From a filamentous cyanobacterium ESFC-1 (lineage in GTDB: Bacteria > Cyanobacteriota > Cyanobacteriia > Cyanobacteriales > Spirulinaceae), in NCBI GenBank assembly GCA_000380225.1, contig KB904821.1, forward strand, positions 4,825,186 to 4,889,185: a stretch of 64,000 bases of DNA, in the 5' to 3' direction. The notes under the pieces were generated by a model, which worked only from the letters and a program-made list of their open reading frames with translations, was not told the origin of the DNA and searched no databases. A program made the position numbers and the translations under genes. How positions within the stretch are numbered: the stretch's first letter is position 1; each line of letters starts with the position of its first letter. Below are positions 27,832 to 36,713 of this stretch, one piece after another.

Positions 27832-28848
27832 TTGAGTCGTTTAGGATTAGTCGCCATTGGTCGTAACGAAGGCGATCGCCTGCGTCAATGTTTACAATCC
27901 GGGCGCGATCGCGTGGCCACGGTGGTTTATGTAGACTCTGGCTCTACTGATGGTAGTGTCGAAATGGCGCGATCGCTCGGAGTTGAAGTCGTCGAACTCA
28001 ACCTTGATTTGCCCTTCACCGCCGCTCGGGCCCGCAACGCCGGATTTGAACGCTTGCTGCAACTTGCCCCCGATCTCGACTTTGTGCAGTTTGTCGATGG
28101 CGATTGTGAAGTCGTCGAAAATTGGCTTGAAACCGCCCAAGCTTACCTCGAAGCCCATCCTCAAATTGCCGTGGTTTGCGGTCGTCGTCGCGAACGTTTC
28201 CCCGACCAAACCCCCTACAACCGCTTGTGTGACATCGAGTGGGACACCCCCACAGGAGAAGCCAAAGCCTGCGGGGGAGATGCCATGATGCGCGTTGAAG
28301 CCGTCCAGCAAGTCGGCGGTTACAACCCCAACCTGATCGCCGGAGAAGAACCCGAACTCTGCGTGCGACTGCGACAACAAGGCTGGCAAGTGTGGCGGAT
28401 TGCTGCCGAAATGACCCGTCACGACGCGCAAATGACTCAATGGAGTCAATGGTGGAAACGCACCCAAAGAGCCGGCCACGCCTTTGCAGAGGGGGCATGG
28501 TTGCACGGTGCGCCCCCAGAACGCCACTGGGTTAAAGAAAGTCGAAGTATTTGGCTGTGGGGCGCTATCATTCCTTTAATCGCATTGAGTTTTGCTTGGC
28601 CGTCTCATGGGTGGAGTTTCTTGCTACTTCTGGGCTATCCCTTGTTAATTTATCGAGTGATGAAGGGCATGAACAAACCCGATTTAACCCCTCAAGCTGC
28701 CCGACTTTACGCAATATCTTGTGTGGTAGGCAAATTTCCCCAAGCCCTCGGTCAAATTCAATTTCATCTCAATCGCTTGCTGGGTCGGCAACAAGGTTTA
28801 ATTGAGTATAAAAGCGCTCAACCCCTTGAAGCAAATTCCCAAAAATAA
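27832..28848 (+). CDS. Glycosyltransferase family 2 protein
   Basis: A 338-residue GT-A-fold glycosyltransferase. LGLVAIGRNEGDRLRQCL opens the domain, VVYVDSGSTDGS is the first nucleotide-sugar Asp region, FVQFVDGDCEV the DxD metal site, and LIAGEEPELCVRLRQQGW the ED catalytic segment. Two or three hydrophobic helices near 240-275 (WLWGAIIPLIALSFAWP) anchor it to the membrane. It starts with TTG; the strong AAAGGAGG eight bases upstream decides this start. The next glycosyltransferase begins 6 bp after its stop, so both are one transcript. Confidence 0.92.
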   Translation: MSRLGLVAIGRNEGDRLRQCLQSGRDRVATVVYVDSGSTDGSVEMARSLGVEVVELNLDLPFTAARARNAGFERLLQLAPDLDFVQFVDGDCEVVENWLETAQAYLEAHPQIAVVCGRRRERFPDQTPYNRLCDIEWDTPTGEAKACGGDAMMRVEAVQQVGGYNPNLIAGEEPELCVRLRQQGWQVWRIAAEMTRHDAQMTQWSQWWKRTQRAGHAFAEGAWLHGAPPERHWVKESRSIWLWGAIIPLIALSFAWPSHGWSFLLLLGYPLLIYRVMKGMNKPDLTPQAARLYAISCVVGKFPQALGQIQFHLNRLLGRQQGLIEYKSAQPLEANSQK

Positions 28849-28853
28849 CTGTT

Positions 28854-30152
28854 ATGACGAAGGAAAAAATCATGGAAAACCAGCGACTTAAAGTTTTGAT
28901 GATTGTCGAACAGTGCAATCCTGAATGGCCTTCTGTTCCCCTGGTCGGCTACAACTTTTATCATCACATTAGCCAGGAAGCCGATGTTACTTTAGTGACT
29001 CACGAACGCAACCGCGAAGCTTTATCTAAAGTCGCTGGCGATCGCACCATTATTTATATTTCTGAAAGTTCTAATATCAAGAAATACTACAACCTGGTCG
29101 AAAAACTGGTTGCCAGAGGTAAGGTGATTTGGCCCCTTTATCATGCCTTGACTTATCCGATTTACGCCGAATTTAATCAAAAGGTTTACCAACAGTTTAG
29201 AAAACCGATTCAGCAAGGCAAATATGACCTGGTTCACGCTCTCACGCCGATGTTACCCCGCTATCCGGTGAAAACTGTGCGCTCCTGTGAAGTGGGTAAG
29301 ACTCCGTTTTTACTAGGGCCTATTAATGGCGGTGTTCCCTTTCCTCCAGGCTTCCGCGAAACCGCGAAAAAAGAAAATGCTAATCTCAACTTTTTACGGG
29401 CATTAGGGCGGTATCTCATCCCCGGTTATCGCGAAACTTATCAAACCGCCGATCGTATTTTATCCGGTTCGAGCTATACCTTAGAGTTGGTGAAAAACTT
29501 GTTTAAAATAGAGCGCGATCGCCTGGGCTTATTTTATGAAAACGGCATTCCCGAATCCTTTATTCAAACCGTACCCAAACCCCCTCAGAACGACTCGATC
29601 AAGCTTTTATTTGTCGGACGTTTAGTCCCTTATAAATGTGCCGATGTTGTCGTAAAAGCCATTAGTTTATTAAAACCCGAACTCCAAAACAAAATTAAGT
29701 TTACCATTGTCGGCAGTGGCGAAGAAAGCGAAAAACTTAAACAACAAGTCAAAGACTTAAAACTCGAAAATAGCGTCAAATTGACCGGACAAGTTAAGCA
29801 AGCTGAAACTTTACAATATTATCAAGATTCAGATATCTTTTGTTTCCCTTCAATCCGCGAATTTGGCGGGGCAGTCGTTCTCGAAGCCATGGCCAGTGGA
29901 TTACCTTGTATTGTGGCCAATAATGGCGGCATTGGGGAGTATGTCACCGACGATAACGGCTTTAAAATTGACCCCCTCTCGCGAGAATATTTAGTGAAAG
30001 AAATGGCGGACAAAATCGCAATTTTAGCGAACGATCCTCAACTGCGAGAGAAGATGTCAGCTCATGCAGTCGAACGAGCGAAAGCATTTGTCTGGCCGAA
30101 TAAAGCTCAACAAATGGTTAATATTTATCAGCAGCTTGTTAACCCCTCATAA
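28854..30152 (+). CDS. Glycosyltransferase family 4 protein
   Basis: A GT-B enzyme of about 430 residues. N-terminal half with LKVLMIVEQCNPEWPSVP; C-terminal donor domain with IKLLFVGRLVPYKCADVVV and the E-x7-E site in REFGGAVVLEAMASGLPCIV. Two in-frame ATGs are possible: 28854 and 28872 (MENQRLKVLM). The second has GAAGGAA seven bases ahead and is the likelier start. Cytoplasmic, translated right behind the family 2 glycosyltransferase. It probably adds a sugar to the same exopolysaccharide repeat unit. Confidence 0.92.
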   Translation: MTKEKIMENQRLKVLMIVEQCNPEWPSVPLVGYNFYHHISQEADVTLVTHERNREALSKVAGDRTIIYISESSNIKKYYNLVEKLVARGKVIWPLYHALTYPIYAEFNQKVYQQFRKPIQQGKYDLVHALTPMLPRYPVKTVRSCEVGKTPFLLGPINGGVPFPPGFRETAKKENANLNFLRALGRYLIPGYRETYQTADRILSGSSYTLELVKNLFKIERDRLGLFYENGIPESFIQTVPKPPQNDSIKLLFVGRLVPYKCADVVVKAISLLKPELQNKIKFTIVGSGEESEKLKQQVKDLKLENSVKLTGQVKQAETLQYYQDSDIFCFPSIREFGGAVVLEAMASGLPCIVANNGGIGEYVTDDNGFKIDPLSREYLVKEMADKIAILANDPQLREKMSAHAVERAKAFVWPNKAQQMVNIYQQLVNPS

Positions 30153-30269
30153 GCCGTTATAAATTCAGGTTAAGCCAGAATAACCCTGAATTTAGTTTTA
30201 CTAATCTTGCGATCGCATCTAGATCGCCACTCAGGTAACCCTATGATGATCGGGAATTTCTAAAAAGAT

Positions 30270-31913
30270 ATGCTATTCAATTCAGTCGAATTTATTTTCT
30301 TTCTAGCAATTACCTACTCGCTTTATCGAGTTTTGCCTTTTCGCGGACAAAACTGGATGCTGTTAGCCGCCAGTTATATTTTCTATGGCTGGTGGGAAAG
30401 CAATTTTTTATATCTAATTGTTTTATCAACAGTCATTGACTTTGGTTGTGGGTTAATGATTGAAATCGGTCAAATTTCTCGCTCGCATAGAGCTTTGGCT
30501 TCAGGATATTTATTGGTTGCTGCTTTTTTATTTGTGACGGCGCAGTGGAATGCTATCAGCTTTACTTCTGGTTTAGAAATAGACTGGAAAACCCTACTCG
30601 CTGGCTCTCAAATCGGCTGGCAAGTTTTTGGTGGTACACTTGTATTTGTCGTTGTTGCTAATCTTTTATACTCCTTTTTTACAACCTTAGAATCACCGAA
30701 ACGCCGTCAGTTATTTTTATGGATAAGTATTGGTACGAACCTCGGTATTTTAGGTTTCTTCAAATACTTTAATTTCTTTACAGACAGCCTAGAAGCAGCC
30801 GTTGGCTCTTTGGGAATTCCCCTAGGAAGCGTAGATTTAAATATTGTATTACCTGTGGGGATTTCTTTCTATACATTTCAGACGATGAGCTACACCATCG
30901 ATATCTATCGTGGTAAATTGCAAGCAACTCATCGCTTTTTTGATTTCGCTTTATTTGTCGCCTTTTTTCCACAATTGGTTGCCGGTCCGATTGAACGTGC
31001 TTCCGAGTTATTACCGCGATTATTAAAACCCCGAACAATTAGGTTGAATCAATCCTTAGATGGGGTATTCCTCATCTTATTTGGTTTATTCAAAAAAGTC
31101 GCAGTCGCTGATGGAGTAGCCATTTGTGTAGATGCAATTTATGAAACCCCAGGTATTGTCTCTTGGCTAGATATTGTTCTTGCCACCTTTTTCTTTGCCA
31201 TTCAAATTTACTGCGATTTCTCCGGTTATTCAGATACTGCTCGCGGTGTTGCCAAAATTTTAGGCATTGAACTGATGGTTAACTTCAACTTGCCTTACTT
31301 TGCCCGAAATCCCAGTGAATTTTGGCAACGCTGGCATATTAGCTTATCGACTTGGTTTCGAGATTACGTTTATATCCCTCTAGGTGGTAGTCGTAAAGGC
31401 AATCGTAGTACTTATGTTAACCTACTCAAAACCATGACCCTCAGTGGGTTATGGCATGGAGCCGGGTGGACTTTCGTGATTTGGGGGGGATACCATGGTC
31501 TGTTACTCTGTGTTTATCGCTTTGTAATTCCTAAATCTACTACGTCGGTCACAAACCAGAATGGGTCAGCAAAACTTAAATCCCTCGCTGCTATAGTTTT
31601 CACCTTCATTCTGGTTTCCTACGGCTGGTTGTGGTTCCGAGCCAACTCCATCGAACAAGCCATCGCCTTTACCCAGACTTTAATCTGGGATATCGGCAAT
31701 TTTTCGATGAGTTTACCCCGACCTACCTTGTCTGCGATCGCGGGTATGATGCTGCTGTTTGCGTATGAAATTCTGCAATACGCCACTGGAAAATCAAGAT
31801 TCAATGATGCCTATCCTCCCATACTCCGAGGGGCTTTCTACGCCGCCATCACGGTTGTCTTGATCATGGGAACCAGTAACGCACCGGCCCAATTTATTTA
31901 CTTCCAATTCTAA
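30270..31913 (+). CDS. MBOAT family O-acyltransferase (AlgI-like)
   Basis: A 547-residue polytopic protein of the membrane-bound O-acyltransferase family, AlgI branch, which passes acetyl groups across the membrane to a polysaccharide. Signatures are PVGISFYTFQTMSYTIDIYR, FFPQLVAGPIERASELLP, EFWQRWHISLSTWFRDYVY and TLSGLWHGAGWTFVIWGGYH with the catalytic His. About 11-12 membrane helices. Full length. Its 3' 480 bp exist a second time, decayed, at 32064-32704. The SGNH-type partner gene at 32732 is the probable periplasmic acetyl-transfer partner. Confidence 0.93.
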   Translation: MLFNSVEFIFFLAITYSLYRVLPFRGQNWMLLAASYIFYGWWESNFLYLIVLSTVIDFGCGLMIEIGQISRSHRALASGYLLVAAFLFVTAQWNAISFTSGLEIDWKTLLAGSQIGWQVFGGTLVFVVVANLLYSFFTTLESPKRRQLFLWISIGTNLGILGFFKYFNFFTDSLEAAVGSLGIPLGSVDLNIVLPVGISFYTFQTMSYTIDIYRGKLQATHRFFDFALFVAFFPQLVAGPIERASELLPRLLKPRTIRLNQSLDGVFLILFGLFKKVAVADGVAICVDAIYETPGIVSWLDIVLATFFFAIQIYCDFSGYSDTARGVAKILGIELMVNFNLPYFARNPSEFWQRWHISLSTWFRDYVYIPLGGSRKGNRSTYVNLLKTMTLSGLWHGAGWTFVIWGGYHGLLLCVYRFVIPKSTTSVTNQNGSAKLKSLAAIVFTFILVSYGWLWFRANSIEQAIAFTQTLIWDIGNFSMSLPRPTLSAIAGMMLLFAYEILQYATGKSRFNDAYPPILRGAFYAAITVVLIMGTSNAPAQFIYFQF

Positions 31914-31941
31914 AAAATGATGAAGAATTTGCCCAAGCGCT

Positions 31942-32063
31942 ATGAATAAGTTCATCCGTAAGTCAGTCAAAACCGGACTGTGGTTTATTTTTTTCTGAGT
32001 TTTGTTTAATATTGTTGCTAACTCCCTTTTTCCCTGTCCCTCCGACTCCCGTCAAACGTTCGT
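31942..32063 (+). pseudogene. Duplicated, broken start of the SGNH partner gene
   Basis: Nearly the same as 32732-32850: it opens MNKFIRKSVKTGLWFIFF, hits a TGA where the intact gene has a Leu codon, then continues VLFNIVANSLFPCPSDSRQT before the sequence jumps back into MBOAT DNA at 32064. It is the 5' end of the partner gene inside the first unit of a 633-bp tandem duplication, now without function. Confidence 0.88.
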
Positions 32064-32704
32064 ACCATGACCCTCAGTGGGTTATGGCATTGAGCCGGGT
32101 GGACTTTCGTGATTTGGGGGGGGGATACCATGGCTTGTTACTCTGTGTTGATCGCTTTGTAATTTCCTAATCAACTACGCCAGTCAAAAATCAGAATGGG
32201 TCAGCAAAACTTAAATCCCTCGCTGCTATAGTTTTCACCTTCATTCTGGTTTCCTACGGCGGGTTGTGGTTCCGAGCCAACTCCATCGAACAAGCCATCG
32301 CCTTTACCTAGACTTTAATCTGGGATATGGGCAATTTTTCAATGAGTTTACCCCGACCTACCTTGTCTGCGATCGCGGGTATGATGCTGCTGTTTGCGTA
32401 TGAAATTCTGCAATACGCGACTGGAAGATCAAAATTCTAATGATGCCTATCCCCCCATACTTCCAGGGATTATTCACTGAAAAAGGGAAAAAGCGAAAGT
32501 CGGGAACTTGTTGGAGATAGTGCAACAGACTGGTAGTCATGGCCAGAAAAGTACAGAGTCGCGATCGCCACTGTGATACTTTTTCTCTACATAATGAATA
32601 ATCCCTGCCCCATACTCCGAGGGGCTTTCTACGCCGCCATCACAATTGTTTTGATCGTGGGAACCCGTAACGCACCGGCCCAATTTATTTACTTCCAATT
32701 CTAA
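32064..32704 (+). pseudogene. Duplicated, broken 3' end of the MBOAT gene
   Basis: Starting at ACCATGACCCTCAGTGGG, this repeats 31431-31913 with substitutions, small indels and in-frame stops (for example TAG for the CAG in FTQTLIWD). A 144-bp mini-element interrupts it at 32464-32607. It still ends with the MBOAT stop codon, followed after 27 bp by the intact partner gene. Decay is clear, so the duplication is not recent. Confidence 0.9.
32464..32607 (-). mobile_element. 144-bp MITE derived from an ISAs1-family element
   Basis: Perfect 13-bp terminal inverted repeats, CAGGGATTATTCA. Inside, a minus-strand ATG at 32540 opens MTTSLLHYLQQVPDFR, the N-terminus of ISAs1-family transposases, fused directly to the far end (FFPFSVNNP). 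The flanks CCCCATACTTC and CCCCATACTCC form an 11-bp direct repeat with one mismatch, a likely target duplication. So this is an internally deleted, non-autonomous element. Confidence 0.8.
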
Positions 32705-32731
32705 AAATGATGAAGAATTTTCCCAAGCGCT

Positions 32732-33850
32732 ATGAATAATTTCATCCGTGAATCAGTCAAAACCGGAATTTGGTTTATTTTTTTCTTAGTTTTGTTTGAT
32801 GTTATTGCGAACTTCCTTTTTCCCTATCCCTCCGACCCCCGTCAAACGTCCGTTGGCAACTTAAATCAATATTTTGACTATGGACGCTCGATTGAAGACA
32901 AAATTTTGCGTAAAGTGGGTGAAACCAATGAAACCACTGATGAGCTTGCCCTAGCGGGTTGGATTGACCCACAACAATGGCAACGGCGATCCCTGCCGAC
33001 TCGTCCTGAATCAGAAGCTAACTTGCTCATGGCCACCTATGGGATGTCGTTTTCTAATGATGTCAGTCAAGAAGTCGCCAACCTCCAATCTGATATTACC
33101 CTGCGTTTAATTGCGGGGCCGGCAAGTCCAGCAAACCATTCCTTTGCTGCTTATAAAGCTGACCGAGACAATCACGAAGCGGACATTGTAATGTTGGGCA
33201 TATTAGCGTCGAGCGTCAAAGGTATGGCAGCGATGAGTAACATGACTTGGGGTTTTGAAGTCCCTGCCCCCGTGACCTACCCTCGTTACATAGTCGAAGC
33301 TGGAGAGTTGCAGAAAATCGCTCCCAAAATCAGTTCTATTGAGCAACTCCGCAACGCCAAGGAGAATTCTGGAAAATGGCAAGCTTTTGTGTCTCAACTC
33401 CAAGAATACGACCGCTTTTTCGATCCTTTCATGTTTGAACACAATATTCTGGATCGGTCTGCATTGGTGCGTTTGCTGCGTCGGTCTTATGGTCAAGCTC
33501 ATCAACGCCGTGTTGAAAGCCAGATTTACACTCCAGCAGGATTCAATACAGAGTCAGAAGAAATTCAAGCCTTGAAAATCATGGTTCAACAATTTGCAGC
33601 AACTGCTCGCGAAGACGGCAGATTGCCGATTGTTTTATTGTTAAACGATCAAGGCTACCAAGACCATCTTTTTCAAGTCCTCGAGCCCATTTTGGCCGAG
33701 CATGATATTCCTTATGTGAGTACCCACACGATCGCGCCAGCGACGGATGCCAGTAACTTTATCGGAGATGGGCATTTTACGAAAGCCGCAAATCGGGACA
33801 TTGCCCAAGAAGTGCTAGATGTCATTCATCAACATTTCGAGGCCAAGTAA
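32732..33850 (+). CDS. SGNH-type partner of the MBOAT acyltransferase (AlgX/AlgJ-like)
   Basis: A 372-residue protein with one N-terminal membrane anchor (FIFFLVLFDVIANFLF), so its bulk lies outside. SGNH-hydrolase-like blocks are ATYGMSFSNDV (nucleophile Ser), MLGILASSVKGMAAM and the C-terminal Asp-His block FIGDGHFTKAANRDIA. Such proteins accept acetyl from the AlgI-type MBOAT and place it on the polysaccharide. It lies downstream of the MBOAT gene, now separated by the duplication debris. Stop codons of this gene and of the M48-like gene on the other strand abut without a gap. Confidence 0.72.
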   Translation: MNNFIRESVKTGIWFIFFLVLFDVIANFLFPYPSDPRQTSVGNLNQYFDYGRSIEDKILRKVGETNETTDELALAGWIDPQQWQRRSLPTRPESEANLLMATYGMSFSNDVSQEVANLQSDITLRLIAGPASPANHSFAAYKADRDNHEADIVMLGILASSVKGMAAMSNMTWGFEVPAPVTYPRYIVEAGELQKIAPKISSIEQLRNAKENSGKWQAFVSQLQEYDRFFDPFMFEHNILDRSALVRLLRRSYGQAHQRRVESQIYTPAGFNTESEEIQALKIMVQQFAATAREDGRLPIVLLLNDQGYQDHLFQVLEPILAEHDIPYVSTHTIAPATDASNFIGDGHFTKAANRDIAQEVLDVIHQHFEAK

Positions 33851-36226
33851 TTACGCTTGCCAAATGGAGTAAGCCGCCCATAAAGCCGACGCGATCGCGA
33901 TTCCTGTAACCCAGACGGGATAACCGCTTTGTACTTTTTCTTGATTGTCTGAGGTGCGAATGGTATCCACATCAATCCAAGGGCTACTACTGCGCCGAAA
34001 CCAACCAATGATTGTCACATCTTGGTTAATTAATTGGTCGGGACGGGGATAAACGGGAATGTATTTTTGTAAGAAGGCTTCAAATTTGCGTAAGGATAAC
34101 TGACGACAAAGCCAGAGTAACGGCGTTTGGATGCCCCAAAACAGATTACCAAGGGGCCCCAATTTCGTGAAGAAATGCAGCTTAATGTCGCCGCTATCAG
34201 TTTGTAAAATCAAGTCCTGAATTAACCAATTACTAATCCCAGTCCGACCAATAAGTTTACCGGAAATGCGAATGCCTAAACTGCGTGGGGGAACAGATTT
34301 CGAGTTTGCCAGTAAATCTTGCAGTCGCGGTTCGTTGCGAGTGGGGGTAATGCGAATATCGGGGAAATAGCCGTTAATCCAAGCGATAATGCTGAGGCTA
34401 AATGCGCCCAAAATACAACCGCGCACAATCAAAGCATTGTTGGCGTTGTACAGCCAAATCACGCCGCTACCGCTTACCCAGATGCTCAATACATAGTCAT
34501 TGAGAAAGCCAGCGATCCAGAAAATGCCCCTGACGGCTAATCCCAAGAAGATCGCGGCTAAAACCGCACTTTGTAGGATAGGGAGTGCCTGGTAGCTGTT
34601 TTTAAGCTTGATCAGCTTTTCTTTGAAGGTACGGGCAGGCGGAATAACGGTGGGAAGATCGATTTCGGGGGACAGTTGCCAATAGTTAGCGTAACGGTTG
34701 AGGAGGTAAATGCGATCGCCCATAAGCGGATGAGAGTTGGTGAGGGCTAACCAATGGCGATAGGGGTTGGTGCATTCCCAAGCGAGAACTTCAGCAAAAG
34801 GGGTTTTGAGGGGAATGCTGCCTAAACTAATGGATTGACGATAACCGACGGGCATTAATAAATCAAAGCTTTCGAGGAGATAGCTGGTGTGTTGGCGAAA
34901 TTCGATGTTTTGAGCAATGCCCATGGTACTTTTGAGTAAGGCTCGCGTTAAACCGTTGGGATTGCCCATATATTGAGCAGCAAGGCGATCGCTATAGAAA
35001 TGCCGTTGTCGCGACACCCACAACAACACCACTCGCCACAACCAATACCAGGTATAAAACAACGCCATCGGGATTGAAAAGAAGCATTGCAGGGCAAAGG
35101 GTAAGGCTTGCCAGAGTTTGGCGTTGATTCGCTGGGGTGTTGGCAGATTGCTGAGTTTTTCCCTGATGCGATCGCTTCCTTGGGATAACAAGGCATAGAG
35201 GGTATAGGGAATTTGCAGTAATGCCGTGGCTGCCGACATCAACATAAAATCCCGATGAATAACTTGGGCGAGTTGACTGGCGATCAGAACCCCTAACTCG
35301 TCGTCTTCGAGGTGTTGTAGCAGCCCTTCACTGAGGATTAACCGGGCGTTGCGGGGAATATGACCATAAACAAAGATAATCGGCGCAGAAGTGGGGAGAA
35401 TGCCCAATTTCGGCGGCGGCATTTTCTTTTTCCGGGCGATTTGCTTGATCATTTTTTGAACCACCTGGGCAGCTTCGGGATGTTCGACTTTGAGACGAGA
35501 CACCGAAAACGGTTCGAGGTGATAAACCCACTTCAGCAGCAGATCGAGACACCAAGGAAAGACAATCAAAATAATGAGACAAGAAATCCCTAAAAATTGG
35601 GTCGGATCGCTATAAAATGGCTGAATTGGCTGTAATAAAGGCAAACGCAATAAAATTTCATTGAAGCCTTCTAGAGTCCATTCGACGCTAGTTTTGAGCA
35701 TCCAAAACAAAACGATCGCGCTGGCAATTTGCAACAGCCACAACCGCCCTAGCTTCGGGCGTTTCATCTTTTTCCAATTCTGGGCCCTTTCGGCATTGCG
35801 CCATTGTCGTCCCGGTACAAATACCGTTGTCCCTGCTTCGGAGGCTTCTTTTTCCAGGGGAATCAGGGCTTGGTCTTTGTTAAGAATCGTGGAATTGGCA
35901 GGAGATGGGGCTGGGGGGCGAGATTTCGCGGCAGGAATAATGCCTAAATCGTTAGCATCGGGGTAACGTTTGATTAGGTCTTCTAGGGTTTTTGCCGCCC
36001 AGTTGTTATCCTGGACTTCTAGCAAACGGTGACACAAAGCGATCGCGTCTCCGGGGCGATCGCATTTACAATAAGCCACTACCAAGGCTTGTTGCGATCG
36101 CGAGACAATATTTTCGTCTAACTCAACTTCGCACAGGGCTTCAAACTGCGCGATCGCTTCTTCGTAATTTCCAGCCCGTAATGCCGCTTCTCCGGCTTCA
36201 TAACTGGGTTCTGAAATTTTGGTCAT
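33851..36226 (-). CDS. M48-like (HtpX/Ste24-type) membrane protein, zinc site lost
   Basis: 791 residues: TPR-like helices (about 8-90), a Pro-rich linker, membrane helices near 160-230, then a domain laid out as an M48 metalloprotease (PKLGILPTSAPIIFVYGHIP, then a helix ending VIHRD), more membrane helices and a cytoplasmic tail with RHH-free beta segments. The zinc motif HELGH reads Ser317-Gln-Leu-Ala-Gln321, and the third ligand (E-x-x-A-D) reads HFYSD. So it is probably a proteolytically dead homologue with a scaffold or regulatory job. It starts MTKISEPSYEAG. It is long for the family because of the TPR and tail. Confidence 0.8.
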   Translation of the reverse strand: MTKISEPSYEAGEAALRAGNYEEAIAQFEALCEVELDENIVSRSQQALVVAYCKCDRPGDAIALCHRLLEVQDNNWAAKTLEDLIKRYPDANDLGIIPAAKSRPPAPSPANSTILNKDQALIPLEKEASEAGTTVFVPGRQWRNAERAQNWKKMKRPKLGRLWLLQIASAIVLFWMLKTSVEWTLEGFNEILLRLPLLQPIQPFYSDPTQFLGISCLIILIVFPWCLDLLLKWVYHLEPFSVSRLKVEHPEAAQVVQKMIKQIARKKKMPPPKLGILPTSAPIIFVYGHIPRNARLILSEGLLQHLEDDELGVLIASQLAQVIHRDFMLMSAATALLQIPYTLYALLSQGSDRIREKLSNLPTPQRINAKLWQALPFALQCFFSIPMALFYTWYWLWRVVLLWVSRQRHFYSDRLAAQYMGNPNGLTRALLKSTMGIAQNIEFRQHTSYLLESFDLLMPVGYRQSISLGSIPLKTPFAEVLAWECTNPYRHWLALTNSHPLMGDRIYLLNRYANYWQLSPEIDLPTVIPPARTFKEKLIKLKNSYQALPILQSAVLAAIFLGLAVRGIFWIAGFLNDYVLSIWVSGSGVIWLYNANNALIVRGCILGAFSLSIIAWINGYFPDIRITPTRNEPRLQDLLANSKSVPPRSLGIRISGKLIGRTGISNWLIQDLILQTDSGDIKLHFFTKLGPLGNLFWGIQTPLLWLCRQLSLRKFEAFLQKYIPVYPRPDQLINQDVTIIGWFRRSSSPWIDVDTIRTSDNQEKVQSGYPVWVTGIAIASALWAAYSIWQA

Positions 36227-36463
36227 TGACCCGACCCCCCAATTTCCTCTTTTCTCAAGATAAACGATGCGATCGCAGAATCGATCTTTTTTGCAATTAC
36301 TCCGAACGTTGGTACGAGGATTGATTGGTTATTTGTTGTTTGTTGTTTGTTTTTCTGATGTTACAGGGGATATTGTTCCCCAAAAAGAGACTTGTAGGGG
36401 CGGGGTTTCCACGCCCACACCTGTCAAGGTGCTAGACTTCGCTTGAGTTTTACTGGTTTGAGA

Positions 36464-36505
36464 GTGGGAGGAGGGGGAGGAGGGGGAGGAGGGGGAGGAG
36501 TGGGA
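36464..36505. repeat. GGAGGAGGG tandem repeat
   Basis: Four to five purine-rich GGAGGAGGG units, a slippage array. No gene. Confidence 0.85.
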
Positions 36506-36565
36506 AGAAATTAGCAATGACCAATGACCAATGACCAATTAAGGGATTCTGCCAACAACCAACAA

Positions 36566-36616
36566 GCGCCGAGACCCCGCGTCGCCGTAAGGCGCAAGGG
36601 AATGCTCGGCAAGACA
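36566..36616. repeat. 51-bp dispersed palindromic repeat, copy 2
   Basis: GCGCCGAGACCCCGCGTCGC to GGGAATGCTCGGCAAGACA. Matches 9119-9169 and, inverted, 45521-45571. Short heptamer arrays flank it on both sides. Confidence 0.85.
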
Positions 36617-36713
36617 CCAACAACCAACAACCAACAACCAACAACCAACAACTAACAACCAACAACCAACAACCAACAACCAACAACCAACAACCAACAA
36701 CCAACAACTAATG
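36617..36713. repeat. CCAACAA tandem array
   Basis: About 13 copies of the heptamer CCAACAA. The array runs into the 3' end of the SulP gene, whose last residues (ISH) and stop codon are formed by the array's edge. Confidence 0.9.
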
